Notes: a model not told the origin generated them from the sequence alone. A DNA stretch of 10,311 nt from JABDJZ01 sp047619685 (GCA_047619685.1 JBLHLC010000082.1:1-10311), one strand, 5' to 3'. Numbered from the stretch's first letter, positions 1 through 7,768 are shown. Translations and numbers: made by a program.

Positions 1-1
1 C

Positions 2-463
2 AGTCGGTCTCGAGGGCGCCTCTGGACGAAGGGAGAGAGTAGCGGCAACCACCTGGATTTCGTTAGCGCCAAGGTTGATTGCGACGGCGACGCGCTGCTG
101 ATTCAAGCCTTGCCTCACGGCCCGACTTGTCACACGGGTTCAGATACGTGTTGGGGCGGCGAGCCCATACTCCCCGGCGCCGGCTTTCTGACCAAACTCG
201 CGCGCATCATCGATGAGCGTGCCCGGGCGGACGCGGCGACCTCCTACACCAGGCGGTTACTGGACGAGGGTCCGAAGGGACCGGGGCAAAAGGTAGGCGA
301 GGAGGCCGTTGAAACGGTGATTGCGGCCTTGGTGGAGACAGACTCGGACCTCATCGGAGAGGCATCCGACCTTGTTTTTCACTTGATGGTACTGCTGAAA
401 AGTAGGGGCCTCACCCTGGACCACGTGGGCGATCGATTGCGGGCGCGCCACGAGGGGTCCTGA
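2..463 (+). CDS. hisIE: Bifunctional phosphoribosyl-AMP cyclohydrolase / phosphoribosyl-ATP pyrophosphatase HisIE, 5' end outside window
   Basis: The enzyme catalyses steps 2 and 3 of histidine biosynthesis in the cytoplasm: the HisE part removes pyrophosphate from phosphoribosyl-ATP and the HisI part opens the adenine ring of phosphoribosyl-AMP. The frame is open from base 2 and gives 153 residues; about 50 are missing compared with typical HisIE proteins of about 200. Seen in the fragment: the HisI signature SRSRGRLWTKGESSG (residues 1-15), the metal-binding VDCDGDALL (25-33), and GPTCHTGSDTC with cysteines at 43 and 50, the expected zinc ligands together with Cys27. A short linker leads into HisE, which carries KVGEEAVE and EASDLVFHL, the helix motifs of the MazG-like pyrophosphatase fold. 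Trp follows the last cysteine, where Phe is common. The gene ends in TGA. In Bacteroidota hisIE is often the last gene of the his operon, which fits the unrelated gene that follows; hisF lying upstream is only inferred. Confidence 0.95.
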   Translation, partial: SRSRGRLWTKGESSGNHLDFVSAKVDCDGDALLIQALPHGPTCHTGSDTCWGGEPILPGAGFLTKLARIIDERARADAATSYTRRLLDEGPKGPGQKVGEEAVETVIAALVETDSDLIGEASDLVFHLMVLLKSRGLTLDHVGDRLRARHEGS

Positions 464-467
464 CGCC

Positions 468-541
468 GCCGTCTGCACCGACGGCAGCGCTGCTGTCAAG
501 CGCCATGGAGCCGATTGCGATGAGGCCGCGGTGCCCCGCGG
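468..541. terminator. Two GC-rich inverted repeats after hisIE, possible terminator region
   Basis: Two perfect six-pair stems lie just after the hisIE stop. The first is GCCGTC (468-473) with GACGGC (480-485) around a 6-base loop. The second is CCGCGG (526-531) with CCGCGG (536-541) around a 4-base loop. Neither is followed by a T-run, so these are not classical intrinsic terminators. They may slow polymerase or mark the transcript end, or they may be chance in GC-rich DNA. The rest of 464-649 shows no gene. A TACATTTC at 622-629 resembles the Bacteroidota -7 box TAnnTTTG, but no TTG lies at a suitable distance upstream. Confidence 0.25.
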
Positions 542-649
542 TTCAGGGGTGCGCCACTGCCAATTACCACAGGTGACGAACGGCTCGAGTTGCAGCCCCG
601 ACAGCTTGGCGGCGCGCGCTCTACATTTCCCGGAATCAACTCCCCAGAT

Positions 650-2917
650 ATGCGCCATCTCTACATCCTGACCGTCTTCTGTGCGGTAACCACGTTGTGT
701 GAAGCTCAGTCGTCCGGCGTGCGCGGGTTCGTGACCGACGCAGAATCGGAAACGGCGCTTCAGGGGGCAACCGTCGTTTTGGCGACTGATTCCGGAACGC
801 TTCTGGGCCAGGCGACGGATGGCGATGGTTTTTTCGTCTTCACAAGAGTCGAGCCGGGATCGTACGAACTGCGTGTTTCCTTTGTTGGCTACACCCTGCA
901 CACCGAGCGTTTGCAGTTGGCTGCAGAATCAACTTTGTCGGTGTCGATTGCACTTGTCGAGGCGCAGGGTGTCCTGGACGAGGCCTTCGTCATCGCAGAG
1001 GCCGAGAGTGGAATCGCGGCAGTGGCCGCGGGTCTGGAGACCATTCGGCCGGCCGACGTAGACCGTGTCCCGGTACCCGGCGTGTCGGGCGACCTTGCGG
1101 CGTACCTCCAAACCGTACCTGGCGTGGTGCTTCCGGGAGACCGCGGCGGACAGTTTCATGTTCGAGGAGGTGCCCCCGACCAGAATCTGGTGCTGCTGGA
1201 CGGTATTCCTGTCTACGCTCCGCTGCACGTTCTCTCGTTCTTTTCGGCGTTCCCGGAAGAAATCATTGACGGTGCCGACCTCTACACAGGAGGCTTCGGA
1301 GCCGAGTATGGCGAACGGATGTCTTCTGTTCTGGACGTGACCGCCAGGAACGGAAACAAGCAGAATATCGCCGGGGCGGCATCGATTGCGCCGTTTCTGA
1401 GCGGTCTCCGTGTCGAAGGGCCCATTGTCCCGGGACGCGCTTCCTTTCTCCTGTCCGGCCGCAGGTCCCTCGTGGAGGAACTGACCCCCAACATCTTCGG
1501 GGAGCGCATGGGGTACAGCTTCGGCGACATGTTTGGCAAGGTGCACGCACTGATCGGGCGGCGTCAGAGCCTTTCGTTCACGGCTCTCCACACGTTCGAT
1601 CGAGGAGACCTGGCGGGCACGCAGAAGACGTTCCAGGGAAATGCAATAGCGCTGGCGGCCACGGACTCAAATCAGATTGGCTGGACCAACACGGTCTTCG
1701 GCGGCAGGTATGAGATACTCCCCGGCCGGGTACCGGCAAAGGTGATGCTGACGGCCGGCTATTCCTCTGCGGACCAGGATTTTGGACCGGAAGACAACCC
1801 CGAGAAGACGTCCTCGCTTGAGAGCATTGATGTCCGGCTCGACGCGGTCTACTACCTGAGCGGACTGGATCTCGAACTGGGTGCGCTCTATCGCAGTACG
1901 GAAACGGGCTATTTGTTGGGAGGTCAGTTCGAGGCGGTGCCGAATCGCCAATCGGCCTCGATTTCGGAAGTGGCGGTTTGGACCGGATTTACCTGGAATA
2001 CCTCGGCGCTGGAGGTGACACCCAGCGCGCGGATCTATTCCGTGCCCAGTATCGGTAAGACGGTGATTGAGCCCCGGATTCGGGCCAAGTTCGACCTGGC
2101 CGAGGGACACGTCCTGTCCGCATCATGGGGGCTGTACCACCAGGCGATCGTCGGCCTGAACGACGAACGGGACATCGGCAACGTATTCACTGCCTGGACA
2201 CCGGTGGAAGATGGCGCCGAACTGCCCGAGGCCATGCACGCCATTCTTGGCTGGTCGGGCTCGCTCCCCCAGGGGCTTCGCCTGGCCATCGAGGGGTACT
2301 ACAAATCCTACAAGTCTCTTCAGGTGCCCATTTTCAGTCCTTTCCCACGTTTTACCACCAGACTGGAAAACGCGGATGGCACTGCCATGGGAGCGGACAT
2401 CCGTCTGGAAATCAGCCCGCGGGTCTTCGTCAAAGAGACGCTGATCAGCGGCAGTGTCAGCTACTCCCTGGGGAAGGTCGAGTACGAGACTGCTGGCGGA
2501 CAAACGTACACGCCCGCCCACGACCGGCGACATTATGCGCAGGGAGTCTTGGCCGTTAGCAAGGGAGAAGTCAGCCTGACGGTGCAAGGTCAATACGGCT
2601 CGGGACTACCGTTTACCCCGTCAGCCGGATTCGACGAGTGGTACCTCTTTACCCCCGATGTTGATGTGGGGACTGATGCGGGAATCGACCGCATTCTGTA
2701 CGCAGAACGCAACAGTGCTCGCCAGCCCACCTACGCTCGGGTCGATGTGTTCATTCAGCGCCGGATCGAGAAGGGGCGCTACGTCGCGACGCTTCGGGCC
2801 GGAGCCATCAATGTGCTCAACCGCGACAACCTGTTTTACTTCGACCTCTTCACCTTCCGACGGGTGGACCAGTTGCCGGTCGTACCGTCGGTCGGGATAA
2901 AGCTGGAGCTCCGCTAA
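650..2917 (+). CDS. TonB-dependent outer-membrane receptor with N-terminal carboxypeptidase-regulatory-like domain
   Basis: This is predicted to be a 755-residue outer-membrane transporter that takes up a ligand (siderophore, vitamin, oligomer or peptide; not determinable here) using energy passed by TonB-ExbBD. The ATG at 650 was chosen because it opens directly on a signal peptide (residues 1 to about 19, cut near CEA|Q). An in-frame TTG at 590 would place 20 polar residues before it. No clear Shine-Dalgarno is seen. Domains in order: a beta-sandwich of the CarboxypepD_reg type (about 23-102, with GVRGFVTD and VEPGSYELRVSFVGY); a TonB-box-like stretch LDEAFVIAEA (109-118); a plug (about 136-235) with LQTVPGV, FHVRGGAPDQNLVLLDGIPV and LYTGGFGAEYGERMSSVLDV; and a beta-barrel of about 515 residues. 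It ends KLELR rather than in the aromatic residue usual for barrel proteins. No SusD-like gene, anti-sigma factor or TonB gene adjoins it, so it looks like a solitary receptor rather than a SusCD pair. Confidence 0.9.
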   Translation: MRHLYILTVFCAVTTLCEAQSSGVRGFVTDAESETALQGATVVLATDSGTLLGQATDGDGFFVFTRVEPGSYELRVSFVGYTLHTERLQLAAESTLSVSIALVEAQGVLDEAFVIAEAESGIAAVAAGLETIRPADVDRVPVPGVSGDLAAYLQTVPGVVLPGDRGGQFHVRGGAPDQNLVLLDGIPVYAPLHVLSFFSAFPEEIIDGADLYTGGFGAEYGERMSSVLDVTARNGNKQNIAGAASIAPFLSGLRVEGPIVPGRASFLLSGRRSLVEELTPNIFGERMGYSFGDMFGKVHALIGRRQSLSFTALHTFDRGDLAGTQKTFQGNAIALAATDSNQIGWTNTVFGGRYEILPGRVPAKVMLTAGYSSADQDFGPEDNPEKTSSLESIDVRLDAVYYLSGLDLELGALYRSTETGYLLGGQFEAVPNRQSASISEVAVWTGFTWNTSALEVTPSARIYSVPSIGKTVIEPRIRAKFDLAEGHVLSASWGLYHQAIVGLNDERDIGNVFTAWTPVEDGAELPEAMHAILGWSGSLPQGLRLAIEGYYKSYKSLQVPIFSPFPRFTTRLENADGTAMGADIRLEISPRVFVKETLISGSVSYSLGKVEYETAGGQTYTPAHDRRHYAQGVLAVSKGEVSLTVQGQYGSGLPFTPSAGFDEWYLFTPDVDVGTDAGIDRILYAERNSARQPTYARVDVFIQRRIEKGRYVATLRAGAINVLNRDNLFYFDLFTFRRVDQLPVVPSVGIKLELR

Positions 2918-2935
2918 GATCTCAGAGGTTATCGC

Positions 2936-4159
2936 TCAGGAGGCCGAAGGGAAGAGGGATGCGTCAATCCCCGGAATGATGCGAAGCGCGTTGCCGTAGT
3001 AGACGGCGCGGAGCACGTCGTCCGGAAGGTCGAGACCGTACATCCGCCAGAACGCGTGGTATTTCCTGTAATAGGGGAAGTACTCGTGGTCCGTCTCCAG
3101 AACCCGGAAGTAGGTATGAAACTCGACCGGGTTGTAGAAATCCTTGCCCATCAGGACTCTGTCCTTGTAGCGGATTAGCCAGTCCCGGGCGTATTTGGGC
3201 TGCCGCCCCAGTTCCTGAACGACGGCACCAATTTCGGTGTACACGTTCGGATTGGCATCCAGAAGTTGGGACAATTGCTCAAGATCACTGCCAAGCCAGC
3301 CCAAGTGGGCGGCGATGAACGTGGTCTCGGGATGATTGGCAAACATGGCGTGCTGCTCCCCGATGATCGTATCAAACGGGGGGAATTCGTCCGCCGGCCG
3401 GTATCGCCGCGGGCGGAGCCTCAGCTCAAGCCAGCGCTCGTTGTACTTGTTTCGAGGCTGCCAAAACAGGGCCGGGTCCGCGGTGTGAATGAGAACCGGC
3501 ATGCCGCGCTCGCCGCAAAGAGCCCATATGGCATCCAGGCGCGGGTCATCTACAGCAACCCGGTTGCCATCCACATCCTTTACGTCCATGCCCAGGTTCT
3601 TATAGATCTTGAGGCCGCGGGCACCGGCGTCAAAATCCGCGGCGAGTTGGGCAACGGCGTTCTCCGTCCAGCCCGGGGCGCCCACCTTGTCAAATGTCAC
3701 ATTGGCGAAGGTTACAAAACGCGACGGCTGCCGACCTTCTGTGGCCTCGATAGCCTCCGCCAGTCGAGAGCCACTGGAACCACTGAGGTTAACGCTCACG
3801 GCCAGGTTCAGGGAGTCAAACTGGGCAATAAGCGTGTCCACCGCGCCGCCTGTGAACTGCGGGGCGCGGAACCAGTGACCATGGACGTCCACAAACGGGT
3901 ATTTGGCCGTTGGTACCTCGAATCCCGGGACCCGCAGGGTTGAGACCGGGTCGTAATCCTCGATAGTCATGCCCTCCAACTGCTCAGGTTCTGCGGCCAG
4001 GTCTGGAGGGAGGATCCAGGGTGCCAGCTGCGGCGTGTTATCGGCGGTCCGTCCAGCTTGGTCCTCTGGTGTCGTCCCAGCCTCGGACGATGTGCACCCC
4101 GCCAGCACCGAAACGGCGAGCAGGGAAATTGTCAGTAGGGGGAGCGCTTTTCGGAGCAT
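2936..4159 (-). CDS. Lipoprotein of the amidohydrolase-2 family (ACMSD-like TIM-barrel metallohydrolase)
   Basis: This 407-residue protein has a lipoprotein signal peptide (residues 1-21) with lipobox LAGC and lipidation Cys22, then a Pro/Glu-rich linker to about residue 85. It should therefore act outside the cytoplasm, anchored to a membrane. The rest is an amidohydrolase_2 barrel. Visible metal/catalytic residues match the ACMSD pattern: HxH in DVHGH (His93, His95), His225 in LIHTAD, His285 in AAHLGW and Asp340 in MGKDF. The tail, with YFRVLET, HEYFPYY, WRMYGLDLPDDVLRAVYYGNA, is typical of the many environmental proteins of this group. The family hydrolyses or decarboxylates small carboxylated or lactone substrates; the actual substrate is unknown. 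The ATG at 4159 is preferred because the signal peptide follows at once; its Shine-Dalgarno is weak. It converges on the receptor gene with 18 bases between stops and diverges from uvrB, so it appears to be a single-gene unit. Confidence 0.88.
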   Translation of the reverse strand: MLRKALPLLTISLLAVSVLAGCTSSEAGTTPEDQAGRTADNTPQLAPWILPPDLAAEPEQLEGMTIEDYDPVSTLRVPGFEVPTAKYPFVDVHGHWFRAPQFTGGAVDTLIAQFDSLNLAVSVNLSGSSGSRLAEAIEATEGRQPSRFVTFANVTFDKVGAPGWTENAVAQLAADFDAGARGLKIYKNLGMDVKDVDGNRVAVDDPRLDAIWALCGERGMPVLIHTADPALFWQPRNKYNERWLELRLRPRRYRPADEFPPFDTIIGEQHAMFANHPETTFIAAHLGWLGSDLEQLSQLLDANPNVYTEIGAVVQELGRQPKYARDWLIRYKDRVLMGKDFYNPVEFHTYFRVLETDHEYFPYYRKYHAFWRMYGLDLPDDVLRAVYYGNALRIIPGIDASLFPSAS

Positions 4160-4320
4160 GGGTCCAGGGTGGTGTGGGCCCGTTGGATGCGGGCGGGGCT
4201 CGCAGGTTTCGTTCTCCGCGATTGGGAGACCCTGGATGGCGTCAGTCGGTCGGTATCAAGAGGCTCTGGAGTCGGATCCTGCCTGTATCCCCATCGTCAA
4301 ACGGAGCTTTCAGGAGAACT
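4160..4320. promoter_or_regulatory. Divergent intergenic region between the amidohydrolase lipoprotein gene and uvrB
   Basis: These 161 bases separate two divergent genes, so promoters for both should lie here. I find no convincing Bacteroidota-type TAnnTTTG or sigma70-type pair on either strand, and no palindrome resembling a LexA box (neither CTG-N10-CAG nor GAAC-N4-GTTC). The assignment rests on layout alone. The uvrB frame stays open across this spacer and back to 4021 inside the neighbouring gene, but there it encodes no UvrB-like sequence. Confidence 0.4.
4312..4317 (+). promoter_or_regulatory. Ribosome binding site of uvrB
   Basis: AGGAGA lies 3 bases before the ATG at 4321. The spacing is short, but it is the only good Shine-Dalgarno near the point where UvrB homology begins, and it decides this start over upstream in-frame alternatives. 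Confidence 0.7.
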
Positions 4321-6390
4321 ATGCTGCCAGTTCCAGACACCCGGTTCATAATCGAATCCGAGTTCACCCCGACCGGTGACCAGCCGCGCGCCATCCAGGA
4401 ATTGTTGGAGGGCATTGAGCGGGGCGACGCATATCAAACGCTGCTCGGCGCCACCGGGACAGGAAAGACGTTTACGATCTCAAACGTCATAGCGCAGTGC
4501 AATCGGCCGACGCTGGTGATGAGCCACAACAAGACGTTGGCCGCGCAGCTCTATGCCGAGCTCAAACAGTTCTTCCCTGAGAACGCCGTGGAGTTCTTTA
4601 TCTCCTACTACGACTACTATCAGCCGGAGGCCTATATCGTCCACTCGGATACGTACATCGAGAAGGACATGTCGATCAACGACAGGATCGACCGGCTCCG
4701 GCTGCGGGCGACAAGCTCGCTGATTTCAGGCCGAAAAGACGTAATCGTGGTGGCCAGTGTCTCCTGCATCTACGGCCTGGGGTCGCCCGAGGAATACAAG
4801 TCCGAGATCGTTCAGATCACGCGCGCCCAACAACTGGAGCGAAACGCGCTGCTTCACCTGCTCATCGCCATTTTCTATAGCCGGAACGACGTGGAGTTTT
4901 CGCCTGGCACCTTCCGGGTCAGGGGCGATGTCGTAGAAGTTTTTCCTGCCTATCTGGAAGACAGGGCGTACAGGATTGCATTCTGGGGGGACGAGGTTGA
5001 GAAGATTTCCATTTTCGATCCGAAGACCGGGCAAGACCTCTCGGACGAGGCCTTCCTGACCATTTACCCCGCCAAAATATTCGTCACGCCAAAGGAGAAG
5101 ATCAACGACGCCATCAAGTCCATTGAGACCGAGCTGAATTGGCGACTCGCGACTCTGCGGGAAAACGGTCAGATGCTGGAAGCGCATCGTTTGGAGCAGC
5201 GGACCCTGTTCGACATCGAGATGATGCGGGAGGTGGGATATTGCTCTGGAATAGAGAACTACTCCCGACACCTGACCGGCATGGCGCCGGGCGACCGGCC
5301 CTACTGTTTGCTGGACTACTTCCCGGACGACTATCTCATGGTGATCGACGAGAGCCACGCGACGCTTCCGCAGGTGAGGGCGATGTACAACGGAGACCGG
5401 GCGCGCAAGCTCAATCTGGTGGAGCACGGATTCCGGCTGCCCTCGGCGATGGACAATCGCCCCATGACCTTCGAGGAATTTGAGGCCAAGCAAAACCAGG
5501 TGATGTACGTGAGCGCCACGCCAGGCGATTTTGAGATGGAGCAGTGCGGCGGCGTTTTTGTGGAACAGATTATTCGCCCAACCGGCGTAGCGGACCCGGT
5601 TGTTGTTGTTCGGCCCTCAAAGGGGCAGATAGATGACCTCCTCCATGAAGTCAGGGAAGTCAGCAAAAACGGCGAGAGGACGCTGGTCACGACGCTTACC
5701 AAGAGGATGGCCGAGGACCTGTGCGACTATTTGTTGTCCTTCGGCGTGCAGGTTCGTTACCTCCACTCGGACATCGACTCACTCCAGAGGGTTGAAATTC
5801 TTCGGGATCTGCGGCTTGGCGTGTTTGATGTCCTGATAGGGGTCAACCTGCTTCGCGAGGGCCTGGACCTCCCGGAGGTGGCTCTCGTCGCCATTCTGGA
5901 TGCCGACAAAGAGGGATTTCTGCGCTCGGATCGCTCGCTGATCCAGACGGCCGGCCGTGCCGCGCGAAACATCAACGGACGGATCATCATGTACGCCGAC
6001 AAGATGACCGGCTCCATGGAGCGGATGATGGGGGAAACGGCTCGTCGGCGCGAGATTCAGTTGGCGTACAACGAGGAGCACGGAATCATCCCCTGGACGG
6101 TGACGAAGACAAAGGAGCAGATCATGCAAGGCACGATCATCGCCGAGGAGAAAGGCGACGAAAAAGGCCGCCCGTCCTACTACGTTGGCCCCGACGAAAG
6201 CGCAGTTGTTGCGGATCCACTCGTCAAGTACCTGGACGACGACCAAAAGCGAGAGATGGTTACGCAGGTGCGGAACGACATGCTGGAGGCGGCCGAGAAC
6301 CTGCAGTTCGAAAAGGCAGCTCAATTGCGAGACAGCCTGAAGCAGTTGGAAGCGGCAATCAAACTTGGTGACGGGGGTAAGCGCCGCTAA
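4321..6390 (+). CDS. uvrB: Excinuclease ABC subunit B (UvrB)
   Basis: UvrB is the damage-verifying helicase-like ATPase of nucleotide-excision repair. It is loaded by UvrA, clamps one strand and recruits the nuclease UvrC. The product has 689 residues, close to the roughly 670 usual in the family, and appears complete. Seen: the N-terminal F-x-P-TGDQP motif (15-22), Walker A GATGTGKT (43-50), the strand-separating beta-hairpin rich in tyrosine (97-115), VSCIYGLGSP (147-156), the YCSGIENYSRHL block (307-318), Walker B VIDESH (341-346), VSAT (397-400), helicase motifs V and VI with GVNLLREGLDLPEV (507-520) and QTAGRAARN (542-550), and a C-terminal UVR coiled-coil for UvrC contact (about 644-678). 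The frame opens about 300 bases upstream, but that extension has no UvrB homology; the ATG at 4321 with AGGAGA before it is the start. No LexA-like operator was recognised. A small lipoprotein gene follows after 67 bases on the same strand. Confidence 0.98.
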   Translation: MLPVPDTRFIIESEFTPTGDQPRAIQELLEGIERGDAYQTLLGATGTGKTFTISNVIAQCNRPTLVMSHNKTLAAQLYAELKQFFPENAVEFFISYYDYYQPEAYIVHSDTYIEKDMSINDRIDRLRLRATSSLISGRKDVIVVASVSCIYGLGSPEEYKSEIVQITRAQQLERNALLHLLIAIFYSRNDVEFSPGTFRVRGDVVEVFPAYLEDRAYRIAFWGDEVEKISIFDPKTGQDLSDEAFLTIYPAKIFVTPKEKINDAIKSIETELNWRLATLRENGQMLEAHRLEQRTLFDIEMMREVGYCSGIENYSRHLTGMAPGDRPYCLLDYFPDDYLMVIDESHATLPQVRAMYNGDRARKLNLVEHGFRLPSAMDNRPMTFEEFEAKQNQVMYVSATPGDFEMEQCGGVFVEQIIRPTGVADPVVVVRPSKGQIDDLLHEVREVSKNGERTLVTTLTKRMAEDLCDYLLSFGVQVRYLHSDIDSLQRVEILRDLRLGVFDVLIGVNLLREGLDLPEVALVAILDADKEGFLRSDRSLIQTAGRAARNINGRIIMYADKMTGSMERMMGETARRREIQLAYNEEHGIIPWTVTKTKEQIMQGTIIAEEKGDEKGRPSYYVGPDESAVVADPLVKYLDDDQKREMVTQVRNDMLEAAENLQFEKAAQLRDSLKQLEAAIKLGDGGKRR

Positions 6391-6415
6391 CCCCGGACAC
6401 GGCAACAAACCGGGG
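6391..6415 (+). terminator. Short inverted repeat directly after the uvrB stop
   Basis: CCCCGG (6391-6396) can pair with CCGGGG (6410-6415) around a 13-base loop, starting at the base after the uvrB TAA. There is no T-run behind it; the sequence continues GAGAAAGGG. It could be a weak terminator or a pause before the downstream lipoprotein gene, or chance. Confidence 0.3.
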
Positions 6416-6457
6416 GAGAAAGGGTCTAGGTGTGGCTGTCTATCCGGATAAAAACCT

Positions 6458-6970
6458 GTGTCTGTGACTCGAATTTCAAGAATCACCCTTCATCTCGGGG
6501 CCGTCTTCTTCGGTGCCTTCTTTTTTATGCTGCTCGCCGGATGCGGCGAGGAGGTGGAAGTTGTCGAGGAGTTGGATCTCTTCTACTTCGAGGGCATCGG
6601 AATCGGTCAAACGGGGGCAACTCGGGATACTACGGAGTGGGTGCTACGGGACTCGGTCTCCTGGGCAGCGGCGGCCCGGCAGTTTAAACCCCTCGCCCCC
6701 TTCAAGACGGTAGACTTCCGGCAATCGGTCGTGGTTGTCATCGGCATTCCAACCGAGTCTGGAGGCTATCACGTTGAAATCGAGTCCATCGAACGGACCG
6801 AAGAAGAGGGCGTCGTGATCAGTTACCTCTTTCAGGAGCCTGCCAGCGACTGCATCACGCTCACAGCCAACGCGCTACCGTTTCTGGCCGTTGCGGCGGC
6901 GCGCTTCGAAGACGAGCGGGTGACGTTCGAGCGGCGGGCGCAAAAATACGAGTGCACCTGGAAGCAGTAA
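6458..6970 (+). CDS. Small lipoprotein with PrcB-C-like domain
   Basis: The product has 170 residues. The signal peptide (1-28) ends in the lipobox LAGC with Cys29, so a membrane-anchored periplasmic or outer-membrane lipoprotein is expected. The mature part resembles the C-terminal domain of PrcB-family proteins: an ATRDTTEWVLRDSVSW lead-in (54-69), then VDFRQSVVVVIGIP (85-98), SGGYHVEIESIE (101-112), the acidic turn EEEGVVISY and a closing VTFER (155-159). In the spirochaete Treponema denticola, PrcB is a lipoprotein that stabilises the protease PrtP; most other family members have no known role. Cys132 and Cys166 could form a disulfide. The start is uncertain: GTG at 6458 or GTG at 6464, with no ATG before the signal peptide and no good Shine-Dalgarno (only GGAT near 6446). 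It lies 67 bases after uvrB on the same strand. The family call rests on pattern recognition. Confidence 0.72.
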   Translation: MSVTRISRITLHLGAVFFGAFFFMLLAGCGEEVEVVEELDLFYFEGIGIGQTGATRDTTEWVLRDSVSWAAAARQFKPLAPFKTVDFRQSVVVVIGIPTESGGYHVEIESIERTEEEGVVISYLFQEPASDCITLTANALPFLAVAAARFEDERVTFERRAQKYECTWKQ

Positions 6971-6976
6971 GGCCTT

Positions 6977-7007
6977 AGGCCGCTGTTTCAACAGCCTCCT
7001 CAGGCCT
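6977..7007. terminator. Two-part hairpin between the convergent lipoprotein and ABC ATPase genes
   Basis: An inner stem GCTGT (6982-6986) pairs with ACAGC (6991-6995) around the loop TTCA. It is flanked by AGGCC (6977-6981) and GGCCT (7003-7007), which can pair as an outer stem with a 7-base bulge on one side. It sits in the 29-base gap between convergent stops and runs into the end of the ATPase gene. No T-run is present on either strand, so a bidirectional terminator role is suggested mainly by position. Confidence 0.35.
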
Positions 7008-7761
7008 CCTCGCTCTCCTCGGCCAGGGATTGCTCTATATCGGCGCCAGCAAGGACCGGGTCGTCAACGCGCTCGTCAACTTCGATGAGACCATCCCGCA
7101 AGCGAATGATTCTCCGCGCATGACGCGCGATGTCCTCTTCGTGCGTCACGACCAGGACCGTATTCCCTCGACGATAGAGCGCTTCGAAAAGCAGCATGAT
7201 TTCGTCGCCGGTACGGGTGTCAAGGTTTCCCGTCGGCTCATCGGCCAGGAGAATGGAGGGATCGTTGACGATGGCGCGGGCGACCGCGACTCGCTGGCGC
7301 TGACCACCCGAAAGCTCGTTGGGCTTGTGCGTCATGCGATCGGCAAGTCCCACGTTGGCCAGAGCCTGCTCGGCCAGAACCCTGCGTTCCGCCCTTCGCT
7401 TACCCGAATAGATGAGCGGTAGCTCGACGTTCTGAAGACAGGTGACTCGAGGTAGCAGATTGAAAGTCTGGAAGACGAACCCGATTTCGCGGTTTCTCAC
7501 CGAGGCAAGTTCGTCGTCGTCCATCTCACTGACCTGCTGTCCGTTGAGGACATACGAGCCATGACTTGGTGTGTCCAGGCAGCCGATGATGTTCATCATC
7601 GTTGACTTCCCCGATCCGGACGGGCCCATAATGGCCACGTATTCGTTCTTGTTGATCGTGAGATCGACACCGTCAAGCGCGCGTACGCGTTCGGTACCCA
7701 TCTGGTAGATCTTCTTGACCCCGTTCAGTTGAATGATGGGGCTCTGATCGTTGGTCGTCAT
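7000..7761 (-). CDS. ABC transporter ATP-binding protein, MacB/LolD type
   Basis: This is a cytoplasmic ATPase that powers an ABC transporter of the MacB/LolD/FtsE class. These act as mechanotransmitters pushing substrates from the periplasm outward through TolC-type channels, or releasing lipoproteins. The chosen ATG at 7761 gives 253 residues. It is preferred over a start at 7806 because GGAG lies 7 bases before it and the earlier start would overlap the adaptor gene. Motifs: Walker A GPSGSGKS (46-53), Q-loop FQTFNLLPR with Gln98, signature LSGGQRQR (150-157), Walker B SILLADEP with Glu175, D-loop GNLD, and H-loop VVTHE with His206. The family-typical VRALDGVDL and GCLDTPSHG are present. 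An acidic tail of about 25 residues follows the catalytic core. It is third in the operon after TolC and HlyD genes, 25 bases behind the adaptor. No permease gene follows; the next gene is convergent. Confidence 0.95.
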   Translation of the reverse strand: MTTNDQSPIIQLNGVKKIYQMGTERVRALDGVDLTINKNEYVAIMGPSGSGKSTMMNIIGCLDTPSHGSYVLNGQQVSEMDDDELASVRNREIGFVFQTFNLLPRVTCLQNVELPLIYSGKRRAERRVLAEQALANVGLADRMTHKPNELSGGQRQRVAVARAIVNDPSILLADEPTGNLDTRTGDEIMLLFEALYRRGNTVLVVTHEEDIARHARRIIRLRDGLIEVDERVDDPVLAGADIEQSLAEESEEA

Positions 7762-7768
7762 TTCGGGT

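Noticed and set aside
110..463. hisIE starting at the TTG at 110
   Set aside because: HisI signature residues are encoded upstream in the same frame to base 2, so the gene continues past the left edge.
622..629. TACATTTC as a Bacteroidota -7 promoter box for the receptor
   Set aside because: It matches TAnnTTTG except for the last base, but the nearest TTG elements lie 13 and 29 bases upstream instead of about 19-20, so it is too weak to call.
257..901. Open frame on the minus strand (214 codons) across the hisIE end and the receptor start
   Set aside because: It is antisense to two well-supported genes, has no recognisable domain or ribosome site, and long antisense frames are expected in GC-rich DNA.
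3266..3943. Plus-strand frame of 225 codons opposite the amidohydrolase lipoprotein gene
   Set aside because: No domain or signal is seen; the minus-strand gene has a full set of family motifs.
4021..4320. N-terminal extension of uvrB by 100 codons
   Set aside because: The extension overlaps the amidohydrolase gene antisense and the spacer, shows no UvrB-like sequence, and the ATG at 4321 has a Shine-Dalgarno and matches the family N-terminus.
5779..6486. Minus-strand frame of 235 codons opposite uvrB
   Set aside because: It is a shadow of uvrB, which is certain; the translation shows no family features.
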